The position numbers were made by a program, and so were the translations under genes. DNA of 64,000 nucleotides from Aegilops tauschii subsp. strangulata (lineage: Eukaryota > Streptophyta > Magnoliopsida > Poales > Poaceae), in NCBI RefSeq assembly GCF_002575655.3, contig NC_053038.3:149018885-149082884 (forward strand). Direction: 5' to 3'. Shown here in pieces: positions 57,065-64,000 of the stretch. The notes under the pieces are model-generated. The model worked only from the letters and a program-made list of their open reading frames with translations, was not told where the DNA came from and ran no database searches. Numbering within the stretch: the first letter of the stretch is position 1; each line of letters opens with the position of its first letter.

Positions 57065-59168
57065 ACTCTCACATCTGTCATGAATACACTCAACCAATCC
57101 ACGTCTACAAGCATAGCATAGCAGTATGAGCATAACGTAGAAGTAACTCCAAAGGTTTGAATGCAGGACAATAGGTTCCTACCTCATCAACTACTTCCCA
57201 ATACCCACATGTTATCACATCCTATCCATGCAATGTTTGAGGGTTCAAACCAATGCATAAAAACTGGGTATTAAGGGGATATGATCAAAGTGTGAACTTG
57301 CTTGTACTGTTTATGAATATGATTCGAACTCATAACTCCTGATAGTTCTATTCTTCACACTCCGGTCAATCTAGCGTAAGCAAGCAATAATAACCACAGA
57401 TAAGCAATCAAGCAAAAGAATCGGCGAAAAGATCTCAGAAAACTGTGAAAAGAAGCAAATAACTCTTGCAATAGAAAACAATTTCTAACAGTACCAAAAT
57501 TGGTTGAATATGGCCTTATCAGAAAGTTTAGGTCAAGAGCTTCGATTAGCAAAAAGAATCAACTCAAACGGAGTTTTTAAAACTCAAGTTCTGATCAAAC
57601 GAAGTTTAAATACAATTCTGTTTGAATTCAAATTTTAAAACTTTCAAAAACAGGTTTAAGTTGGATTACTGGATAGAGGGGTTCATAATGAAGAAATTCG
57701 CGTTGGTTTCATCTAATTCCAACTAACGAGCAAAAAGTAGTGATCGTTTTAAGACTAGGGACTAATCTGTAAAAACTTTAATCACGGATAGGTCCCTAAC
57801 GAAAATAACAGAAAAAGAAAAGACTAAAAAGCGAACGTTCGTTTATCTAATCTAAACAGCAGACGTTCTCTAAATAACTAGATTAAATCAGAAAAACCGG
57901 GTTTTAACGAAAAACAAACAAAACCTGAAAATAAACCGATCTAGGGTTTGGTTTATACCGGTTCGCGAAAAAGACCGGCTGGTCGGGCGGACCGGGGCGG
58001 CGGACCGGGTTTCGGCAACGGCGGCGGTTTCTGGCGATCTCCGGCGACGGCGGCAGCAACTCCGGCGACAACGGGCGAAGACTGTGGCGAGAGCGGCGCG
58101 GGGGCGGAGACGCTAAGCGGCGGCGGCGCTAAGAGGCAGCAGTGGCGAGGTTCGACATGCGGCGCGGCGGCGGTGGTTGGCAGTGGCGGTGGCGCGGCAA
58201 AGTGCGGCGCGGGGCGAAACAAGGAGAGAGATGGGGCCGGGCCTCGGGTGTTTATAGGGGGGCGAGGTGGCTTGGAGGAGGGGGCAGGAGGAGGCCGGAG
58301 GCGGCACGACGCGAGGTCGGCGGCGGCGCGGCCGTGGCGGCGGCGGACTCCCGAGCGGAGTCCCGCTCGGGGACGAAGGAGGCGAGCAGCGTGGGCTAGG
58401 CTGTGGTCTGGCCTGGGAGCTGGGCCGGCCCAGTCGGTGGGGAAGGTTTTTTTTAAACCACACACAAACAAAAGTAAATAAAACAAAAGAAATAAAAATA
58501 TTATATAGTCACATAATATATCAGAATTTTCAGAAAAAGATTTCCTACAACATGAACATTTTTCTAGCATCAAATAAAATCCACAAAAATTTAAATAAAG
58601 CAAAGAGTGCTACTGTTGCATTAAAACCTCATAAAAATCATTTTAAAAATACCAAAATGATTTCAAATTTATTTCTCTCCAATTTTCTATTGTAGGGAAT
58701 CATTTTACCCTATTTTCCATATATTTTATTTTTGGAGAAAAATAATTAAAACCCAAATAACTCCAATTTGAAAATAATTTCAAAAGGGATTTTCAATTTG
58801 ATTCGCCGAAACTCCCAACTCATATTTCATATATTTTGAAGAAGTCATTTTATCTTCTGTCATGAAAATCATTGAGTTGCATGAAGTTTATGAATTGGAA
58901 ATATTTCCGAATGAAATTCAAATCTTTTCAAAAACCCTTTTCATTCATTTAAATGGAAGAAGTCATATCATCTTCTCTCTAGGGTTTTGTATTTGAAAAT
59001 AATTTGAATTCACGGAGATCATAAATGCAAAAATGGAAGTTTGGGAATGTCCTTTTATTCCCTCTCATTTAACTTCCAAAAGTTTCAAATTTCACTAAAT
59101 TTCACATAATCAATCATAACTATCTATTTCATATAACATTCCAAAATTTAGAATTTTGGGATGTTACA
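57065..59168 (-). repeat. 3' LTR of element E, second part
   Basis: Restarts 218 bp earlier in the LTR than where the first part stops (57065-57282 repeats 52951-53168) and runs to GGGATGTTACA at 59168. It includes a GC-rich leader-like block (57950-58440), in which open frames on both strands are a composition effect. Confidence 0.88.
58251..58257 (-). promoter_or_regulatory. TATA box in the LTR of element E
   Basis: CTATAAA on the minus strand within CCCCTATAAACACCCGAGG, next to the GC-rich leader. Supports minus-strand transcription. Confidence 0.55.
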
Positions 59169-59184
59169 AACCTACCACCCTTAA
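59169..59184 (-). other. Polypurine tract of element E
   Basis: TTAAGGGTGGTAGGTT on the minus strand, directly before the LTR start TGTAACATCCC. Similar tracts recur at about 59285 and 60368. Confidence 0.7.
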
Positions 59185-60604
59185 AATGAATCTCGTCCTC
59201 GAGATTCAGAGAGGCTAGAAAGAATTAGGTTAGGTTCGGGGGTCTTCTAAAAATCCATCGATCGTCTCCGGGGGTCTCGGGTGCTACCACCCTTAGAAGC
59301 ATTGTTACGGTTCCATCAAAACTCACATACTCCATCCTTATCCTTGACAGTGTCGGTTTTCTCAGATTCTTAGGAAAACTCCCTCTCCGGGCTCTTTCGG
59401 TAGTGGCATAACCTTTACCGCAATTTCTTCAATCATTTCAGCTTGGTACGGTTCTTCTGTGACTGGGTCTTCATAGCTGACGGGTCTGCGCCAATATTAA
59501 ACAACTATCGATATCTCATGGTGGTCAATAAACAATTTGACTGGGTCCCTGCAGAAAACGGGTCTGGGCTTGAACCTCAGCGTATATCCTACGATTTGGC
59601 AGCAGCTGCCTTGTACAAGGGAAAGGTTTCATACCATTCTAAGGTTTAAACAAGGTTTTGATCGTCGTCGCTCTTCTATGGGTAAGTCACTCAGATTTAC
59701 CATCCCATATAGCAAGGCGAATAATAAGAGTAAGTCGGTATGGTGATCAATCCATCCCGCACCCAAATCATTACCTTGTATATGGTTTAGCGAATCTCGC
59801 ACTCTAACACTCGGTCATCCTCACAAGCATTGCAGAATTTCTCTTATCGACGAACTAGGTTCAGATAAATCCATGGATTCTGCAAGCCAAACGAACAACT
59901 ATCGTTCCTTCACAACTCTCAGGTTTTGCGTAACTCCTATAAGATCGTCTATTGATAAAGTCGTAACTTCTTCCAGGGTTTTTCCTTCAGCAAGAGTGTG
60001 CTTGCTTCTTGGCAGGCCCTGGGGCTTGTGGGTTATGGCCCATCTCATCACTTGTAAACCTTGAACTCATCTTCGGGGGCAACTCATCATTATTTGAACA
60101 TCCAGTTTCCTAGCATTCTTATTTCCATCCAATTGTACTGTCCTTCTTCCTTCTATTGGTTCCAAACTAAGACGTGATTACTCAGACTCGTCATGGGGTT
60201 ACAATTGCTCCACATTACCAACATTCTACCTCCTTTATATCCAATAGTACTTCATCTCTTCATACTCTTGGGATACCCCACATATCGAGACAAAACTCAT
60301 ACTTATTTTGTCCGAAATCCACTTCGGGGAATGTCATCTTTTCCAGGTGTCAAGTGTCCTCACAGGGTACTACCACCCTTAAAATGCACCTCTTCTTCCA
60401 TAGACCATATATCTCATATCCTTGAAAATGGTCAAAATCCTTCTTCATTAAGTAACAACTCATAAAATCCAAATCAGTACCAACGATGCTAACTTTATTG
60501 ATTCTCAATTTATTACAATCCCCGGCTTTTCCATTACATGCCTCAACTCAACACCTCAATAAAAATATGTTCTCACTACTTCTACTATAAGTTTTTTAAC
60601 TCAA
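59185..60604 (-). other. Non-coding region between gag and 3' LTR of element E
   Basis: Where pol should be, no RT, RNase H or integrase motif is found on either strand. Two further polypurine-like blocks (59285, 60368) suggest local duplication or successive 3' truncation products. Confidence 0.6.
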
Positions 60605-61519
60605 CTATTTAGCACAATCCTCCTTCTCTTTGGGACAATCTCTGGTAAAGTGCCCTGCTTCATTACAACAAAAACATATTAATTCTGACAAGTCTCGAGG
60701 TTTCCCTTTTGGGCAATTACTGAAGTAGTGCCCCGACTCCTTGCACCTGAAACAGGTGATATGACTTAGGTCCTTCCTGGGATCCAATCTATTTCTCTTT
60801 CTGGACTTTTCCGTTCCAATCAGGGCTTCTATTTCCTGTGGGTCATACTCTACTTCCTCTGTCGGGAATTCTACTAGATCCCTATTCAAACAATTCTGGG
60901 AGATGTGTCCTTCTCCACATGAATAGCATGACTTGGTGCAGGGTTTAATTCGGTATTCCTTGGGTGTGTCTTCCGCCCCTTCTTTCATCACAGGTTCTTC
61001 TAGAATTTCCATGAGGGCTCCTTTCATTACTTCTTTCTTCTGCTGGATGGTTCTTTGTATCATGGGGTAAATGTGACACTGAGCAGGGTAGTGGGTAGTT
61101 CCTTCACACAAGAAACAAGTCACCTGCCTAGTGAGGCATTCTTCATCTGGGTGACTTCCTTCACAAATAGGGCATTCATCCTTGTGTTCCTTATGGTTGT
61201 GTCCTATTTCTCCACAGAGCTTGCATGCACAAGGTTTCTTCATATCATTCCCATAAGGCTTCAATTTCTAGGACACAAGCCGAGACTTTAGCAGAGTCAA
61301 CTTTAATTCTTCCCAATTGGTTACTCCTTGCCATCCATTGATGGTTTGGTACATCCTCCACCAGGTAGCAGCACCTCTTTCAAATCACTGAAGAGCATGC
61401 TGGGTCATATCCTTTCCGGCTATAGTGTTATTCTCCATATGATCCTCCATGTTCTGAATCCATCGGTCTGTCTCCAATTGACTCATCGGTCCAGAAAATG
61501 TCAGCTCATCTCCATTCAT
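60605..61519 (-). pseudogene. gag: Gag of element E with multiple zinc-knuckle motifs, two nonsense codons
   Basis: An ATG at 61519 (MNGDELTFSGPMSQ) starts the frame. A TGA near 61388 and a TAG near 61275 interrupt it, and the last 219 codons are open. The gag core is seen in AATWWRMYQTINGWQGVTNW. The C-terminal part holds six Cys/His clusters: CKLCGEIGH, CPICEGSHPDEEC, CFLCEGTTHYPAQC, CYSCGEGHISQNC, CFRCKESGHYFSNC and CFCCNEAGHFTRDC. The third, fifth and sixth fit CX2CX4HX4C exactly. Zinc knuckles bind the element RNA during packaging. The many knuckles are unusual, since one to three is common. An acidic stretch lies between the third and fifth knuckles. The frame ends at 60605 with a lysine/aspartate tail. 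Confidence 0.85.
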
Positions 61520-62604
61520 CCTCTATTGGGTCCAGGGGTTTTGGGGTGAGATAAGAGAGATAGGGAGGGGTACACCCAATACAAACAATGGTTTTGAAAA
61601 GACAGATTTTATTTTGTGGCTGTCAGAAAAACATCAAACAAATGACAGCTCACAAATGTCGCATCTAACGTAGGTATATAACAGGGGTTTGGTCTTGCTA
61701 AAGGTCAATAAATCTTTAAGGTCGCAAAACTCTTCAAGTCTTGTTCATGTCTCCGATGGCTTCTTCCGACCGTGCTTGTCCTTCTCATGTTCTTTTGCCA
61801 GATCATCTCTGTTGACGTCCTTTAATATTTCTGGAGTTGCGTTCCAAACTTCTGGGTTTCAACATCTTTGGCATGAACCATGATCCTACTGTCCTTCAGT
61901 TCCTGATGAATCTCTGGTATGTCGAGGTTTTGTTCCTCCAGTTTGTCTGCTTTCAGCTTCTGGGTCCCGAGTTCTTCATGAAATGCTTCTTTGTCAAAAT
62001 ACGGCTTCCTGCAAGTACATCTTAAAACTCCTGATGTAATTCTACAGATCCTGGTGATACACCAGCTAAGGTTAAAACTCCATCTTTTGCTGATAGGTGC
62101 TCCATTGGCCCTTTTGTCATCCAATCCTTCCAAAGAAATGCATCCTTAACTCAGCACAGTGACAATAGCATAATCGGGCGATAACATCTTGGATATCCAT
62201 GTTTCTGCCCTGGTCATTGACATGAACTATCATTCCATAGTTGATATCTCCTGCCTTAGGGTTTTCTTGGCAAAACTTTGAGTTTTACGCTCCATGTTCC
62301 GGTCTTTCTCTGATACACCTTGATCTCGGGTATTGACAGCTTCCATAGTCTGCCACGTTCCATAAGGGTAGCCTTCCTAGGTCATACTAATCTAGAAATT
62401 CTACAGAGCCTTCAAATTCTCCTAGTCTTCGGAGTCTTCAACCGTCGTAGTTTCTTTTATTATAATGCTCGGTAAAATCCTCTTCATTCCGAAGTGGTCT
62501 TAACTATCCGATATCTTGTACTTCTTGGAGTGGTCTCATCAGTTGAATCTTCATGGTCAAATGGGCTTGCCAGTTTCTAGGGGTCACGTCCTACAGTCAA
62601 CATG
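61520..62604 (-). other. Leader of element E between primer site and gag
   Basis: Lies upstream of the gag start on the minus strand. No convincing ORF. May include a degraded N-terminal gag part. Confidence 0.5.
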
Positions 62605-62617
62605 TGCTCTGATACCA
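62605..62617 (-). other. Primer-binding site of element E (initiator tRNA-Met)
   Basis: TGGTATCAGAGCA on the minus strand, 3 bp from the LTR end, the common iMet primer site of Tekay/Del and other plant LTR elements. Confidence 0.85.
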
Positions 62618-62620
62618 TCT

Positions 62621-64000
62621 TGTAGCGACCCGACCTCAGACGGTCAAGTCTTTGTGCTTAAGTGTCATACCTGGATCGGTATGCTAACACACACAGTACT
62701 CGAGGATTTATAACAGAGGTAAATCACATGTATAAAGTAATGTAAATACTATTACCTCAATCCAAATAGCGGAAGAAACAACAAGGTTGTGGATTCCCAT
62801 CAACACCAATGGCAAGGTTGAGTGTAGAAATCGTAACCCTAACGTATCACTTACTCGTTCTAAGATTCCTGCAATATGAGACGTTGCAGCCATATAGGTC
62901 AGTACATTGAATGCACTGGCAATTTCACACTATAGAGCAATGTTGAATAATGGCTATCACTACATGCATATTTGGCTGGTGGAGGCTCTATGGTTATAGT
63001 GTTTTGCGAAAAGCCAATTTTCCCTACAACAAAGGAATATATTTTATTTAACTATCATGGTGGTTGAAACATTGAGAGGGTACCCCCAACTCAATCCCAA
63101 TTAAAAATAATTATCAACCCCACATATTAAATTACAGTGATGAGACCAACATGATAATCCAAGAACCAGATAGTCAAGATGACCATTACCGGCGACACGG
63201 CTAACCATGATTAGTTTGTACACTCTGCAGAGGTTTGCGCACTTTTCCCCACAAGACTCGATCTCCTCCGTTGGATTTCTCGCACTTCATGGTGTTTGAG
63301 AAATGGATGACCGAGACACAGTCTTTTAGAAGCATTAACTCTAACCCCGAGTAGACAGTACCAACCTACATCCCCTACATCGGCTAGCCAACCACTGTAA
63401 GAGGTCATGCAACCTACTCAACTATGCTAGAGCCCATAATAGCTTGTGGCTGCACTCGGAAGTTTCTAACATGAATAATCTTATGATCCCTTTGAGCCTG
63501 GGTGGCGGACCATAGGCAGATCACACGGTATAACCCCGGGATCTCCTAGGATATCACTGGTATAACCCCAGGTGTCCGGGCAAGTCCACTGGTACATCCC
63601 AAGGGTGCCCCAACCAATCCACCCAGATGTGTATTAAAGTAGCCACCTTAAGTTAACCATTAAAGATAACTCTCACATCTGTCATGAATACACTCAACCA
63701 ATCCACATCTACGTGCATAGCATAGCAGTATGAGCATAACGTAGAAGTAACTCCCAAGGTTTGAATGCAGGACAATAGGTTCCTACCTCATCAACTACTT
63801 CCCAATACTCACATGTTATCACATCCTATCCATGCAATGTTTGAGGGTTGAAACTAATGCATAAAAATTGGGTATTAAAGAGATATGATCAATTTGTGAA
63901 CTTGCATGTACTGTTGATGAAGATGATTTCGACTCATAACTCCTGATAGTTCTATTCGTCACACTCCGGTCAATCTAGCGTAAGCAAGCAATAGTAACCA
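62621..64000 (-). repeat. 5' LTR of element E (continues past window)
   Basis: Starts TGTAGCGACCCGACC and aligns with 51902-53168 and then 57283-57400 of the left LTR, without the F insertion or the 218-bp duplication. Confidence 0.92.

Larger units (their letters stand above)
51902..64000 (-). mobile_element. Chromovirus-like (Tekay/Del) Gypsy element (E), minus strand, pol-less
   Basis: The 3' LTR lies at the left (51902-59168, split by F) and the 5' LTR at the right (from 62621, running off the window). Orientation rests on the initiator-Met primer site reading on the minus strand next to the right LTR, the polypurine tract next to the left LTR, and the minus-strand gag. The internal region is only about 3.45 kb and has gag but no protease, RT or integrase motif, so the copy is non-autonomous or internally deleted. 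The left 5-bp flank is TTCCA. Confidence 0.82.

Noticed and set aside
57948..58603. Open frames on both strands in the LTR of element E
   Set aside because: Same composition effect in the GC-rich leader part of the LTR, with no recognisable domain.

Overview
The window looks like intergenic, transposon-packed DNA of a large-genome grass, most likely a Triticeae species (wheat, Aegilops, barley or rye type). The basis is the dense nesting of long LTR retrotransposons, LTRs with TGATACGTC or TGTAGCGACCC/TGTGACGCCC ends, a CACTA transposon end with tandem subterminal repeats, and degenerate grass-type F-box genes. The species call is an inference. I see no intact host gene, no rRNA or tRNA gene and no CRISPR array.

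Layout. 1-9967: 3' part of a Tat-lineage Ty3/Gypsy element (T, + strand) with a near-intact protease/RT/dual-RNase H/integrase frame, a 65-bp tandem repeat, a multi-exon gene on the opposite strand with its own TATA box, and the 3' LTR. T sits inside the RT gene of an Athila-lineage element (A, +), whose broken pol and truncated 3' LTR run from 9968 to about 14521. 14522-36817: a minus-strand non-autonomous Athila-like element (B) with one gag-like ORF. It carries a solo LTR (15884-16575) with a perfect 5-bp target-site duplication. Its 5' LTR is split by element C (21023-36497, - strand), a non-autonomous element whose only recognisable gene runs antisense to the element. That gene is split by element D (24844-33342, +), a complete but pol-less Athila-like element with gag, protease and a third ORF.

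36818-44745: CACTA-derived DNA in two collinear blocks, separated by a decayed DUF295/KIB1-4-like pseudogene (minus). A CACTA end lies at 41019. 44830-46547: a broken F-box/LRR/FBD pseudogene (minus). 46750-48587: unassigned sequence. 48588-51901: a Tekay/Del-like LTR (G). 51902 to the end: a minus-strand chromovirus-like element (E) with an iMet primer-binding site, LTRs over 3 kb and a gag with six zinc-knuckle-like motifs but no pol. A 3.9-kb solo-LTR-like unit (F) lies in its 3' LTR, flanked by 218-bp direct repeats instead of a short target duplication.

How it works together: four of the LTR elements (B, C, D, E) lack reverse transcriptase and integrase here and would need enzymes supplied in trans, plausibly from A-like, Tat-like and Tekay-like relatives. 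The most unusual theme is a transposon-borne gene in opposite orientation to its host element. It occurs in two different elements (T and C), in both cases with conserved splice sites and a coiled-coil tail.
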